NCBI GenBank assembly: GCA_017465225.1
Contig: JAFTWQ010000034.1
Span: 16,465 to 80,464 of the forward strand
Reading direction: 5' to 3'
From: Bacteroidales bacterium
Lineage (GTDB): Bacteria; Bacteroidota; Bacteroidia; Bacteroidales; UBA932
Length of the DNA: 64,000 nucleotides
Shown: positions 1 to 8,401 of the stretch, piece by piece
How positions within the stretch are numbered: position 1 is the stretch's first letter
Layout of the letters: every line of letters begins with the position of its first letter
The notes under the pieces: generated by a model
The model's input: only the letters and a program-made list of their open reading frames with translations
Told to the model about the DNA's origin: nothing
The model's database searches: none
Program-made: the position numbers and the translations under genes

Positions 1-423
1 CCTGCCACATCCCCTTTCAAGCTGTACCTCAATTTCAGGAACAACCGGATGATGCTCGAGAACAATCTTGCAAAGACTTTCGCATTATCATACAAGAAGG
101 ATGGTCTTTCGGATGAGGCAGCTGCCGCAAAGGGATGCAGGAAGGCGCGAAGACGCATTTTCACGAGGAAATGCTTGGATGCACTTTCTGCCATGGTTTA
201 TCTGCTGACATTCAAGACTGAATGCTTCAAGTCGGTCTGGAATGCCCACAGAGATGCCTCCGGCATGGTCAGAAGGCCTTCGGTAAACGAGACTGCCGAT
301 TATCTCAAGACGGGCAAAGGCAGTGTCCAGGGTATATACAGTAAATGGATTGTCCTTTCATCAATGCTGAAGGGAGAGAGGATCTTCGAAAGCATTAAGG
401 AAAAGGATTTCTACAATATCTGA
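1..423 (+). CDS. Glycosyltransferase family 2 protein, 3' end only
   Basis: The reading frame is open from the first base of the window, so the start and the catalytic GT-A domain lie upstream; about 140 C-terminal residues are visible. They begin with FKLYLNFRNN, then an amphipathic stretch and WNAHRDASGM. This pattern (a YxNFRNNL-like segment, hydrophobic helix, then an AHRD motif) is the usual C-terminal tail of Bacteroidota GT2 enzymes that transfer sugars for cell-surface glycans. An internal Met at 49 is not the true start. The stop is 4 nt before trkA, so the two are probably co-transcribed. The family call rests only on the tail; donor and acceptor cannot be inferred. Confidence 0.75.
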   Translation, partial: PATSPFKLYLNFRNNRMMLENNLAKTFALSYKKDGLSDEAAAAKGCRKARRRIFTRKCLDALSAMVYLLTFKTECFKSVWNAHRDASGMVRRPSVNETADYLKTGKGSVQGIYSKWIVLSSMLKGERIFESIKEKDFYNI

Positions 424-427
424 AGAT

Positions 428-1786
428 ATGAAGATCATAATCGCAGGTGCAGGTGAGGTAGGTTCCCACCTTGCAAAGATGCTCAGCAATGAGGCAAATG
501 ACATTACTGTCATCGATGAGCGCCAGGAAAGGCTGGATGCTCTTGCCGCAAACACGGATGTAGTGACCGTGGAAGGAAACCCTTCTGCGATCGAGACATT
601 GCATGAAGCCGGCGTTGCCGATGCCGACCTCTTCATTGCCGTGAACCCGTCAGAGTCGCAGGATGTGAATATCGTCAGCGCAATGCTTGCCAAGAAGATG
701 GGAAGCAAGAAAGTGACAGCCAGGATCAACAACGAGGAATACCTTTCCTATGAGAACAAGTATCTGTTCACCGAGATGGGTATCGACCTGCTCTTCTATC
801 CGGAAAAGATCGCGGCCGGAGAGATTGTGGACCTGCTCAGGAGAACCGCATCTACCGATTCGATGGATTTCGCCCGCGGAAAGCTCCAGATCGGAGTGTT
901 CAAGCTTGAGGAGGATTCCCCTCTTATCGGAATGAACATGGTGGAATTCAGCAAGGTGGCTGCCGAGGATGGTCAGAAGTTCAGGGTTGTGGCCATCGCG
1001 CGAGGCAATGACACAATCATCCCTAAATTCGACACCAAATTCAAATATCATGACCTCGTCTTCATCGTATCGAAGCGTGAGGGCATGGACATGCTGATGA
1101 AATATATCGGAAAACGCAATATCGAGGTCAACAGCGTGATGATTCTTGGCGGAAGTCCTATCGGCGAGATGGTCGCGAAGCAGCTGTCGAAGCAGATGGA
1201 TTCGATAAAGATGATCGAGATGAACAAGGCTAAATGTCTTGCCATGTCAGAGAATCTGCCTGGCAATGTGATCGTTGTGAACGGTGACGGCCGTAATTCT
1301 GACATGCTTCTTGAAGAATCCATCAAGGAGTATGATGCGTTCGTGGCTGTGACCAACAATTCGGAGACCAACATCCTTGCCTGCGTGGCCGCAAAGAGTC
1401 TCGGAGTGGCGAGAGTCATTGCAGAAGTGGAGAACATCGAGTACATCCGCCTTGCGGAGAGCATGGGAGTCGATGCGGTGATCAACAAGAAGCTCATCAC
1501 AGCGAGCCGTATCTTCAAGTTCACCCTCAGCAACAAGGTGCGTTTCATCAAGTATATGAGCGGAACCAATGCGGAGGTGCTGGAGTATATCGTGGCTCCT
1601 GATACGGCTATCACGAAGAAGCCTCTGAAGGACATGAATTTTCCTCGCAATGCCATTGTCGGCGGCGTGATCAGGGGCAATGAGTCTTATATCGCTGTGG
1701 GAGAGACTCATATTCAGGCTTATGACAGAGTGGCGGTGTTCGCCCTGCCTGATGCAGTAAAAGAAGTGGATAAATTCTTTAAATGA
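428..1786 (+). CDS. trkA: Trk system potassium uptake regulatory protein TrkA
   Basis: A 452-residue peripheral membrane protein that gates potassium uptake by a TrkH/KtrB-type channel through NAD(H) binding. It has the classical duplicated layout: RCK-N Rossmann fold at about 1-125 with the glycine-rich motif GAGEVG, RCK-C at about 140-215, a second RCK-N at about 232-350 (LGGSPIGEMVA) and RCK-C at about 370-450. Length matches full-length TrkA (about 458 residues). It follows a glycosyltransferase by 4 nt. No trkH is found downstream; an inverted repeat begins at the stop codon instead. The channel partner must be encoded elsewhere. Confidence 0.93.
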   Translation: MKIIIAGAGEVGSHLAKMLSNEANDITVIDERQERLDALAANTDVVTVEGNPSAIETLHEAGVADADLFIAVNPSESQDVNIVSAMLAKKMGSKKVTARINNEEYLSYENKYLFTEMGIDLLFYPEKIAAGEIVDLLRRTASTDSMDFARGKLQIGVFKLEEDSPLIGMNMVEFSKVAAEDGQKFRVVAIARGNDTIIPKFDTKFKYHDLVFIVSKREGMDMLMKYIGKRNIEVNSVMILGGSPIGEMVAKQLSKQMDSIKMIEMNKAKCLAMSENLPGNVIVVNGDGRNSDMLLEESIKEYDAFVAVTNNSETNILACVAAKSLGVARVIAEVENIEYIRLAESMGVDAVINKKLITASRIFKFTLSNKVRFIKYMSGTNAEVLEYIVAPDTAITKKPLKDMNFPRNAIVGGVIRGNESYIAVGETHIQAYDRVAVFALPDAVKEVDKFFK

Positions 1787-1884
1787 TCAGATGGCATAGT
1801 ATTCCGAAGACCCCCGCCCTCCCTACAGTCGGGCACCCCCTAGCCGGGGGTGGCATGTCTTCTCCATACTATGCCATCTGATCA
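1784..1884. repeat. Intergenic inverted repeat with nested hairpin
   Basis: A perfect 18-bp inverted repeat, TGATCAGATGGCATAGTA at 1784-1801 against its complement at 1867-1884, encloses a C/G-rich core. Further pairing inside the arms is seen (GAAGAC at 1806-1811 with GTCTTC at 1857-1862). In the core, CACCCCC (1834-1840) and GGGGGTG (1846-1852) form a second hairpin with a five-base loop. The left arm starts on the trkA stop codon and the right arm ends 13 nt before the ABC-F start. It could act as terminator, RNA stabiliser or a MITE-like unit. Confidence 0.8.
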
Positions 1885-1897
1885 GGAAACAATTTAT

Positions 1898-3706
1898 ATG
1901 GCAAGTTATCTACAGATTGAGAATATATCGAAGAGCTATGGACCGAAGGTCCTGTTCGAGAAGATCGGATTCAACATCAATGAGGGCGACAAGATCGCTC
2001 TCATTGCTCCTAACGGCACCGGCAAGACCTCGCTGATGAGGATTCTTGCGGGGAAGGACAAGTCGGACTCGGGCGGAAAGATCATGTTCCTGAAGGACAT
2101 CAAGATCGCCTTTCTGGAGCAGGAATACCCGTTTGACCCGGAGAAAAGCATCTTCGGCCAGATCATGTCGTCAAGCGAGGAATTCACCAAGGGACTTGAT
2201 CAGGAGCATGTTTGGGAATATGAGCGCAGGGTCGTTAAGTTCCTTACAAATTTCAATCTGAATGATCCCGACCAGAAGATGAAGGAGCTCTCCGGAGGAG
2301 AGGTGAAGCGCGTGGCGCTTACGCAGATGCTTGCAACGGAGGCGGAATTCTTCATCATGGACGAGCCTACCAACCATCTTGACATCGATGCCATCGAATT
2401 CCTCGAAGGCTATCTGAGCCGTTCACGCTGTACCCTGCTCATGGTTACGCACGACCGTTATTTCCTTGACAGAGTCTGCAACATCGTCATGGAGATGGAC
2501 CATGGTGCGGTATATACCTATAAAGGCAACTATCAGAACTATCTCGAAAAGCGCGAGGAAAGGATTGCCAATTACAATGCGGAGACAGACAAGGTCCGCA
2601 ATATCCTGCGTCGCGAGCTGGAATGGATCCGCAGCACTCCATGTGCCCGTACAGGCAAGGCGCGCTACCGTATAAACGCATTCTACGACCTCAAGGACAG
2701 GGCATCGCAGGTCTATACCCAGAAACAGGTCAGCATGGAGGCCATGAAGGGTTCCACAAGGCTTGGCACCAAGATCGTGAACTGCAAGGACCTGAGCTTC
2801 TACTATGGCGACAAATGCTATCTTGACTGCTTCACATACAATTTCCAGAGATATGAGAAGGTAGGCATTGTCGGCCGCAACGGAGCCGGAAAAAGCACCT
2901 TCCTCAACATCCTGACAGGAAGGATGTTCGAAGACGATCCCGGCATTCTCACGGGAACGATAGAGCGTGGAGAGTCTCTCAAGATCGGATACTATCACCA
3001 GAGCGGCATGTCATTCAATCCTCAGGACACCGTCCTGGACATTGTCAATGACACATGGCTCCTTAACAGGTTCCTCTTTCCGCACGAGATGCTCAACAAC
3101 AAGATAGAGAAGCTCAGCGGAGGAGAGAAACGCAGGCTCTACCTGCTCACCATCCTTATGCAGCAGCCAAATCTGCTGATCCTCGACGAGCCTACGAATG
3201 ACCTCGACATCGTGACTCTGAACATCCTCGAGGAATACCTGAAGGAGTTCAGCGGATCGCTCATAATCGTGTCCCACGACCGCCATTTCCTTGACAAGCT
3301 GGTCGACCATCTGTTCATCTTCTGCGGAGACGGTCTGGTCAAGGACTTTGTCGGCAGCTACAGCGAGTATCGCGAGTATATAAAGGAGTTCGAGGCAGAG
3401 CAGCGTTCTCTGGCTCGTGCAGAGGAGAAGGCGGCAAAGGAAAAGGCGGCGAAAGCTGCCGCCACAGCCGCACCTGAAACACCGGCCAAGAAACGCAAGC
3501 TGACATACAAAGAGCAGAGAGAGATGGAACAGCTCGAGAAAGATCTCGAAGCTCTCGCTTTGGAGAAAACCGAGCTCGAAGAAAGTCTCAACAGCGGCAT
3601 CCTCCCCTACGACCAGCTCCAGAAAGCATCAGAACGCATCGGCCAGATCCTCGAAGAGACAGACGAAAAAGAGCTCCGTCTCCTGGAGCTCTATGAATTG
3701 GCTTAA
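1898..3706 (+). CDS. ABC-F family ATP-binding cassette protein (Uup-like)
   Basis: Soluble 603-residue protein with two fused ABC ATPase domains and no membrane segments, the ABC-F plan; members act on ribosomes or, for Uup, also bind branched DNA. First Walker A is APNGTGKTS near residue 37 and its signature LSGGE near 130; second Walker A GRNGAGKST near 325 and LSGGE near 405. Walker B segments are FIMDEPTNHLD and LILDEPTNDLD. After residue about 515 comes a lysine/alanine-rich linker and a C-terminal coiled coil, as in Uup. The start at 1898 (MASYLQIENI) is preferred over an upstream in-frame Met at 1850, which lies inside the inverted repeat. Confidence 0.9.
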   Translation: MASYLQIENISKSYGPKVLFEKIGFNINEGDKIALIAPNGTGKTSLMRILAGKDKSDSGGKIMFLKDIKIAFLEQEYPFDPEKSIFGQIMSSSEEFTKGLDQEHVWEYERRVVKFLTNFNLNDPDQKMKELSGGEVKRVALTQMLATEAEFFIMDEPTNHLDIDAIEFLEGYLSRSRCTLLMVTHDRYFLDRVCNIVMEMDHGAVYTYKGNYQNYLEKREERIANYNAETDKVRNILRRELEWIRSTPCARTGKARYRINAFYDLKDRASQVYTQKQVSMEAMKGSTRLGTKIVNCKDLSFYYGDKCYLDCFTYNFQRYEKVGIVGRNGAGKSTFLNILTGRMFEDDPGILTGTIERGESLKIGYYHQSGMSFNPQDTVLDIVNDTWLLNRFLFPHEMLNNKIEKLSGGEKRRLYLLTILMQQPNLLILDEPTNDLDIVTLNILEEYLKEFSGSLIIVSHDRHFLDKLVDHLFIFCGDGLVKDFVGSYSEYREYIKEFEAEQRSLARAEEKAAKEKAAKAAATAAPETPAKKRKLTYKEQREMEQLEKDLEALALEKTELEESLNSGILPYDQLQKASERIGQILEETDEKELRLLELYELA

Positions 3707-3710
3707 TAGA

Positions 3711-3756
3711 GCGAGCCTTTCGAGGCGGCCTTTCTCTTCAGGTGCATCGTTGCACC
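3711..3756. terminator. Possible weak terminator hairpins between convergent genes
   Basis: Two small hairpins follow the ABC-F stop: GCCT-TTCG-AGGC at 3715-3726 and GGTGCA-TCGT-TGCACC at 3741-3756. Neither is followed by a good T run, so they are only possible 3' end structures between the convergent ABC-F and yhcG-type genes. Confidence 0.3.
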
Positions 3757-3794
3757 CGACAGCCATCAGGGAGACCACGAGGTGACGAAGGGCC

Positions 3795-4880
3795 TTATTC
3801 TTTGCCTTTCATCAGTTGCTGTTCTAGTTCCTCGCATGTCGGAATGGTTCCTTCAACTTTTTCAGGGTAAAGTTTTGAGAGTTCAAACTCTGATATTCCT
3901 ATTGGTTGGCTGCTTGATTCAAGTGCGTATTGAGCCAGAAGAGAATCCTTGCTTTTGCAGATGAGTAAGCCAATGGTCGGGTTATCTATGCCGTCTTTGC
4001 AGAGAATGTGATTTACTGCTGTGACATATGTACCTATCTGGCCGATGTCTCCGGAGTCGAATTCTCCCATTTTTACCTCAATTACGACATAACATCTGAG
4101 ATTGAGGTTGTAGAAAAGAAGGTCAATGAACTTTTCCTTCTTGCCGATCTGCAGTCTGTATTCTTTGCCGACATATGCAAAGCCGGTACCTAGTTCAAGA
4201 AGGAACTTGGAGATGTTATTCAACAATGCCTCTTTGAACTGTGCTTCATTATGCTTCTTGGTCAGCTTGGCAAATCCAAAATTATATGGGTCTCTGGTCA
4301 TTTCCTGTGCAAGATCACTGGTTACAGCAGGAAGAGTATATTTGAAATTGGTCAGAGCCTTGCCCTCTCTCTCAAACAGATTGGTGTCGTAGAAATTCTC
4401 CAGCATAGCACGGCTCCAGGCGTTTTCCACTGTTTGCCGTACATAATAATATGCCTTAATTGCATCATTACCGCACTTGTCAATTAAGAAAAGATGGTGG
4501 CCCCAAGGAACCGAGAACAAATTTTCAGCAACTTGCTGAAGATTTATGTCGTCAGAATTTTCAGCAAGTTGCTGAAAATTTCCAACCAGTTCATTATAAA
4601 GAAGATAGAATCGTTTTGTATATCTGAGATTGGAAGGAGACAGTCCATCTACTCCTGGCAGTTCCTCTTTAAGATCATTGCTGAGGCACTTGTAAAATCC
4701 ACTGCTGTATTTGTTATCAGCATCCATACCCACAATGTCTCTGCCAAGTTCCCAATAGAACTTCAGCACCTCGTTATTGACCTTAACGGCTGCTTTGATC
4801 TGACTTCTACGGTATCGCTGACTGAGTTCTTTTACCCAGTTCTTATAATCTGCGTCTATGATTGTTAAGGAGCGTCCCAT
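3795..4880 (-). CDS. YhcG-type PD-(D/E)XK nuclease domain protein (DUF1016)
   Basis: 361 residues, full length for the DUF1016/YhcG family. The N-terminal helical domain (about 10-160) contains the family pattern YWELGRDI and LSPSNLRYTKRFY; the C-terminal domain (about 190-340) carries a PD-(D/E)XK-like core, FIDLLFYN followed by YVVIEVKMGEF and then GQIGTYV. Family members are linked to restriction loci and to mobile or defence contexts; the substrate is unknown. Between the two domains, residues NFQQLAEN and NLQQVAEN are a 12-residue repeat encoded by two near-palindromic DNA segments (4520-4544 and 4556-4580). It stands at the edge of the AT-rich stretch, convergent with the ABC-F gene, and has its own promoter at 4904-4935. 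Confidence 0.85.
   Translation of the reverse strand: MGRSLTIIDADYKNWVKELSQRYRRSQIKAAVKVNNEVLKFYWELGRDIVGMDADNKYSSGFYKCLSNDLKEELPGVDGLSPSNLRYTKRFYLLYNELVGNFQQLAENSDDINLQQVAENLFSVPWGHHLFLIDKCGNDAIKAYYYVRQTVENAWSRAMLENFYDTNLFEREGKALTNFKYTLPAVTSDLAQEMTRDPYNFGFAKLTKKHNEAQFKEALLNNISKFLLELGTGFAYVGKEYRLQIGKKEKFIDLLFYNLNLRCYVVIEVKMGEFDSGDIGQIGTYVTAVNHILCKDGIDNPTIGLLICKSKDSLLAQYALESSSQPIGISEFELSKLYPEKVEGTIPTCEELEQQLMKGKE
4520..4580. repeat. Two palindromic direct repeats inside the yhcG-type gene
   Basis: Segments 4520-4544 and 4556-4580 are direct copies, 36 nt apart start to start. The second is a perfect palindrome with 12-nt arms around G4568; the first has one arm mismatch. The shared core is TTCAGCAA, one base, TTGCTGAA. 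Because the period is 36 nt the reading frame is kept and a 12-residue protein repeat results. Confidence 0.8.
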
Positions 4881-4903
4881 AAATTAACCCTTATAATTTG
4901 CTA

Positions 4904-4935
4904 GTAAAGGTAAGAAAGATTTTACACCCTGCAAT
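4904..4935 (-). promoter_or_regulatory. Promoter of the yhcG-type gene
   Basis: On the minus strand a -7 box TACCTTTA (4905-4912) lies 19 nt downstream of ATTG (4932-4935), a good match to the Bacteroidota TTTG / TAnnTTTG promoter with standard spacing, 24 nt upstream of the start codon. Confidence 0.5.
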
Positions 4936-5225
4936 GATTAAGTTTTCAGATGTCATCACCCAAGCCCTCAAAGGCGGTCTGGAGTAATGGTTAGGTCGCA
5001 TTCTTTCGCTGACACCCAAGCGACTTCGTCGATGACTATGGCTTTCATAGAAAGACATAGAGAGCGACACCGCTTTTCAATTAGAGTAAAACACAGAATC
5101 GCATCATATATATGCTTAATATCAATCACGAAAAAAATCTCAGAGTTTGATGACTAACATTCGGATAATAATGTCTATATTTGACGAACATATTGAGAAA
5201 CACGAAAGTGTAAGTTTATTCTTGC

Positions 5226-5347
5226 AGAACGAACCTAGGAAATTCAAATGCACAAAGGATAAGCTCGTCACTTCGTCGTATTCGCTTGCGAATTACGGCG
5301 TGGTATTGTAGCCTATTTATGTGCATGGTTTTCCTAGGACCGGTTCT
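5226..5347. repeat. Imperfect inverted-repeat element, MITE-like
   Basis: The ends AGAAC..CCTAGGAAA (from 5226) and TTTTCCTAGG..GGTTCT (to 5347) are complementary with a few mismatches, and the pairing continues to TGCACA (5249-5254) against TGTGCA (5320-5325). The centre has its own hairpin, CGTATTCGC at 5277-5285 with GCGAAT-ACG to about 5297. A 122-bp unit with long imperfect terminal repeats and no ORF resembles a miniature element or a structured RNA. Confidence 0.55.
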
Positions 5348-5428
5348 GATAAGTAGACTTCAGTGCCACGCTTTCTGTATTTGATTATATAGCTTAGGCA
5401 CTGAGCGATATAACTTAATATCAATGTT

Positions 5429-6862
5429 ATGGGACAAATAAGAATTCAACTAGTGCTTTCTATTGTAGTGTTCATATTAATGGCATGCACACAAAATATG
5501 GAAAATTTATATCTAATAGAAGTAAATGAGAAAAATGGCTTTATAAATGAAAATGGAGAAGTTGTTATTCCACCGGAATATATATATGCTACAGACTTTA
5601 TTGACAACATAGCTCTTGTAGTTACCGACACCCTTTTCAGTAACGATGTCGATAAATTTAGTTATAAATATAACTATATAAACAATAAAAACAACAAAAT
5701 TTTTAAAGACGATTTTACTCTCAAAGCAGGAGTATTACTATATATGCTTCAAGATGATCGTAAGCAAGTGCAGGAACATATTTCTAAGTTTATTTTCAGC
5801 TGTGGATTAGCTCTAAACGTTCTGTATGATGTGGAACCTTTATATGGGTATATCAATGTTAAGGGTGACACGATTGTACCACATAAATATGCTGATGGTT
5901 TACCTTTCAGGGAGAACAAAACATTTGTTCAACAATCAAATTTCGATTTGTTTGAAAAACTACAAAAAGACCAATATACTATTGACTTACTTGAATATAA
6001 TAAAAAATGGAAGATAATAAATAATCTAAATTCGGACTTAACTGATTATATGTTTATTGAATCAGAGGAGTTTCCGATCATTCCATATTGTAATAATAGA
6101 AGTATTGGATACACTGCAATAGATGAAGATGGAGAATTTAAATGTATAGCAAACTTACTTGATGAGAATGGAAGGATCATTAAGGTTATGCCAAGTCTAG
6201 GTGAGGAGCTCTCAAAATTAATGACCAATGTCGGACAAGGAACACTTCCAGATGCGTGGAGTTATGGATTAAGTTTTACCATAAGTGACAGTCTTGTAGT
6301 TCAACACGCTGGTGTATTATCCTATTGGGGAATAGATAGCCGTTTCTTTAATCCATATGATGGAACGGAAATACCATCCTTTGATCAATTGTCAATAAGG
6401 GATAAATCTATCATAAAATGTAATTCTTATTTCATCGCTCCGACTAACTATGCTAGTGGAGCAAACATACCTATTTCATATTCAAAGGAATTTTCAGAAG
6501 GTTTGATTCCTTGTAAGTATACCAAACATGATACAAAAACAGGAAATATTGGGCCTGGTAAATGGTTTTATGTAAATAAACACAAGTGCATTATAGGTAG
6601 GGAAGATAATGGTGTATTTTGTGAGGCATTGCCTTTCTCAAATGGATTAGCTGCAGTAAAACGTGATGGGAAATGGGGTTATATTAATAAACATTTTGAA
6701 TTAGTAATTCCATATCAATATGATTCGGCAGATTCTTTTATTGGCTCTTTAGCTAAAGTGGAGACTCGTAAAGGTGGCATGTTAATATCTTCATATATAA
6801 ATAAATTTGGTCAGGTTGTATGGCAAAATATAAGGTATTCTGACCCTCAACTAGTTAAATAA
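5429..6862 (+). CDS. WG-repeat lipoprotein
   Basis: 477 residues with a lipoprotein signal peptide (hydrophobic segment then LMACTQN, lipobox Cys near residue 20), so probably membrane anchored. The mature part has WG-repeat signatures such as KNGFINENGEVVIPPEY, YGYINVKGDTIVPHKYADG and KWGYINKHFELVIPYQYDSA, the YI/D-x-x-G-x-x-x-I-P-x-x-Y pattern of this beta-rich repeat. The middle is diverged. Function of WG-repeat proteins is unknown. The next gene starts 8 nt after its stop, and a third follows after 1 nt, so these three probably form an operon. Codon use is AT-rich compared with flanking housekeeping genes. Confidence 0.8.
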   Translation: MGQIRIQLVLSIVVFILMACTQNMENLYLIEVNEKNGFINENGEVVIPPEYIYATDFIDNIALVVTDTLFSNDVDKFSYKYNYINNKNNKIFKDDFTLKAGVLLYMLQDDRKQVQEHISKFIFSCGLALNVLYDVEPLYGYINVKGDTIVPHKYADGLPFRENKTFVQQSNFDLFEKLQKDQYTIDLLEYNKKWKIINNLNSDLTDYMFIESEEFPIIPYCNNRSIGYTAIDEDGEFKCIANLLDENGRIIKVMPSLGEELSKLMTNVGQGTLPDAWSYGLSFTISDSLVVQHAGVLSYWGIDSRFFNPYDGTEIPSFDQLSIRDKSIIKCNSYFIAPTNYASGANIPISYSKEFSEGLIPCKYTKHDTKTGNIGPGKWFYVNKHKCIIGREDNGVFCEALPFSNGLAAVKRDGKWGYINKHFELVIPYQYDSADSFIGSLAKVETRKGGMLISSYINKFGQVVWQNIRYSDPQLVK

Positions 6863-6870
6863 GAAAGGAT

Positions 6871-7638
6871 ATGAACCAATTATTTAAGGTATATGACTAT
6901 ATGAAAGAATTAGATGATTCTTTTAGTGATTTTGGGGTGGATCTCCAAATTAAGATAAACCTTAAAGCTATTAAGGAAGATACAAAAATCTACAGATATA
7001 CGTCATTTACTAATCTTCTCAGTATGTTGGAAGGCAGATTATATTTGTCTCCCAGATTGGCATTTTCAGATAGAAGAGAACAAGGAGAATACACGTCAGA
7101 ATATATCAAAGTTTATTACAAAACAACCTTAGATAGGAATCGCCAAAAGTTTCGTGAGAACGTTCAAAAGAAATTCCTACAATCAACATATTTTAACGTC
7201 TCATGCTGGACAATGGAAGACAAAGAGAGTTTTCCCATGTGGAAGGCATATAAAGGAGATGAGATATCTGTCCGTATTAAAACTGACATACATTCTCTAT
7301 TAACCTCAATAAAGGATAGTAACGTTCGTCTATACTGTGGACCAATGAATTATGGAGAAGAGGAAGACAGGATCGAGATGCGAGATATTTTGTTCAGAAA
7401 GACTGAAGAATATGCAGATGAAAAAGAGTATAGAATCTATGCCATAAAGGAGGAATATGACCTGAGCGCTAATCCTACTTCTATGTTATTGAGCATCGAC
7501 CCTAAAGAATTGATTCATGAAATATATTTCTCACCTTTTGTTCATCGGAGCAAAATATTAGACCTATGTAATCTACTGGCACACAAATACCCCTTTATTG
7601 AAAGTAAGTTGAATTATTCTGACCTCATAGAATATTGA
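6871..7638 (+). CDS. DUF2971 domain protein
   Basis: 255-residue cytoplasmic protein. The features match DUF2971 as remembered: an N-terminal IYRYTSFTNLLSMLEGRLYLS segment, then SPRLAFSDRREQGE, the central SCWTMEDKESFPMWKAY motif, and a C-terminal EKEYRIY segment. DUF2971 proteins are often found as orphans in accessory regions of Bacteroidota and in defence or toxin-immunity neighbourhoods; the activity is unknown. It sits 8 nt after the WG-repeat lipoprotein and 1 nt before a lipoprotein. Confidence 0.8.
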   Translation: MNQLFKVYDYMKELDDSFSDFGVDLQIKINLKAIKEDTKIYRYTSFTNLLSMLEGRLYLSPRLAFSDRREQGEYTSEYIKVYYKTTLDRNRQKFRENVQKKFLQSTYFNVSCWTMEDKESFPMWKAYKGDEISVRIKTDIHSLLTSIKDSNVRLYCGPMNYGEEEDRIEMRDILFRKTEEYADEKEYRIYAIKEEYDLSANPTSMLLSIDPKELIHEIYFSPFVHRSKILDLCNLLAHKYPFIESKLNYSDLIEY

Positions 7639-7639
7639 T

Positions 7640-8239
7640 ATGAAGAATATAGTAGCAATATCTATCATTTTTATGTTGCCCTGGATGCTCATCTCATGCA
7701 AAAACGATCCTGGCAGCAATAAAACAATGGTCCCAAGAAGCCCCGAACTAATTGATACCACAGCAGAGTGTCAACAAGCAAAGACACGCTATCAGAACGA
7801 AAAAGATGAAGAATTAAAGGTAATCGATTTCTTTGGTGTTAAGATGCAAGGAAGATACGATGATATCGTGAAAAACATATACTCGCTTCCGGTGTTATCT
7901 CTTATAGAGCGCAGGGATACCATTAAGCTTCAAGGAAATGGGGAAAAGTGGTTTTCACACACTGTCGAATTCTGTGGAGTACCATGTGGAATGAATGCCG
8001 ACTTTACTTTGAATGGAGATAACATCATGTCAATAAATGATTTATGTTTCATCACTTCACAGACTGATGACGAGATAATCCACACGTTCGTTTCTGAACT
8101 GACAAAGTATTACGGAGAGCCGGATATTTCCGATGAGCGAGAAGATAGTTATCATTGGTACTTATCGAGCGGCTTGGCCGTTCGTGCCAGACATCTGCAT
8201 GCTCCGGACGGAGGATGGACGGTGTACTTCTATTTTTAA
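7640..8239 (+). CDS. Hypothetical lipoprotein
   Basis: 199 residues with a lipoprotein signal peptide ending in LISC (Cys near residue 20). The mature domain is small, mixed alpha/beta in appearance, and not recognised; it includes FFGVKMQGRYDDIVKNI and YYGEPDISDEREDSYHWYLS, the sort of pattern seen in small periplasmic proteins of Bacteroidota. It starts one base after the DUF2971 stop and is therefore translationally linked with it. No function is proposed. Confidence 0.7.
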   Translation: MKNIVAISIIFMLPWMLISCKNDPGSNKTMVPRSPELIDTTAECQQAKTRYQNEKDEELKVIDFFGVKMQGRYDDIVKNIYSLPVLSLIERRDTIKLQGNGEKWFSHTVEFCGVPCGMNADFTLNGDNIMSINDLCFITSQTDDEIIHTFVSELTKYYGEPDISDEREDSYHWYLSSGLAVRARHLHAPDGGWTVYFYF

Positions 8240-8299
8240 TAGTACATTATTGTGGTATGGCCGATAAATATTTGAAAGAACTCAGAAAAAACTAAATAT

Positions 8300-8401
8300 A
8301 TGTTCGCTATAGTTACAGCTATCACACGGGTGATTGTTTTCTTTATCCTTCTGATATCCTCTTTTGTGATATATTTGATTGCTGCTGGAATTTCAAAATG
8401 A
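8300..8401 (+). CDS. Small hydrophobic protein (33 residues)
   Basis: ATG at 8300 opens a 33-codon frame encoding one strongly hydrophobic helix (MFAIVTAITRVIVFFILL...) ending in ISK. Its stop TGA (8399-8401) overlaps the next ATG (8398) as ATGA, a coupling that supports real translation. It precedes the frameshifted membrane-protein gene. Function unknown. Confidence 0.4.
   Translation: MFAIVTAITRVIVFFILLISSFVIYLIAAGISK

Larger units (their letters stand above)
4881..5428. other. AT-rich intergenic region without a recognisable gene
   Basis: No credible ORF in 548 bp. It holds the yhcG-type promoter at its left end and two structured patches: 4970-5077, with imperfect self-complementarity around AAGCGACTTCGTCG, and the inverted-repeat element at 5226-5347. 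The right 80 bp presumably contain the promoter of the WG-repeat lipoprotein, but no clear box is seen. Confidence 0.6.

Noticed and set aside
1850-1897. N-terminal extension of the ABC-F protein (MACLLHTMPSDQ...)
   Set aside because: It is encoded by the inverted repeat and does not resemble ABC-F N-termini; the start at 1898 gives the normal MxxYLQIENISKSYG opening.
8257-8295. 12-codon ORF (MADKYLKELRKN)
   Set aside because: Too short and without coupling or helix character; not separable from chance.
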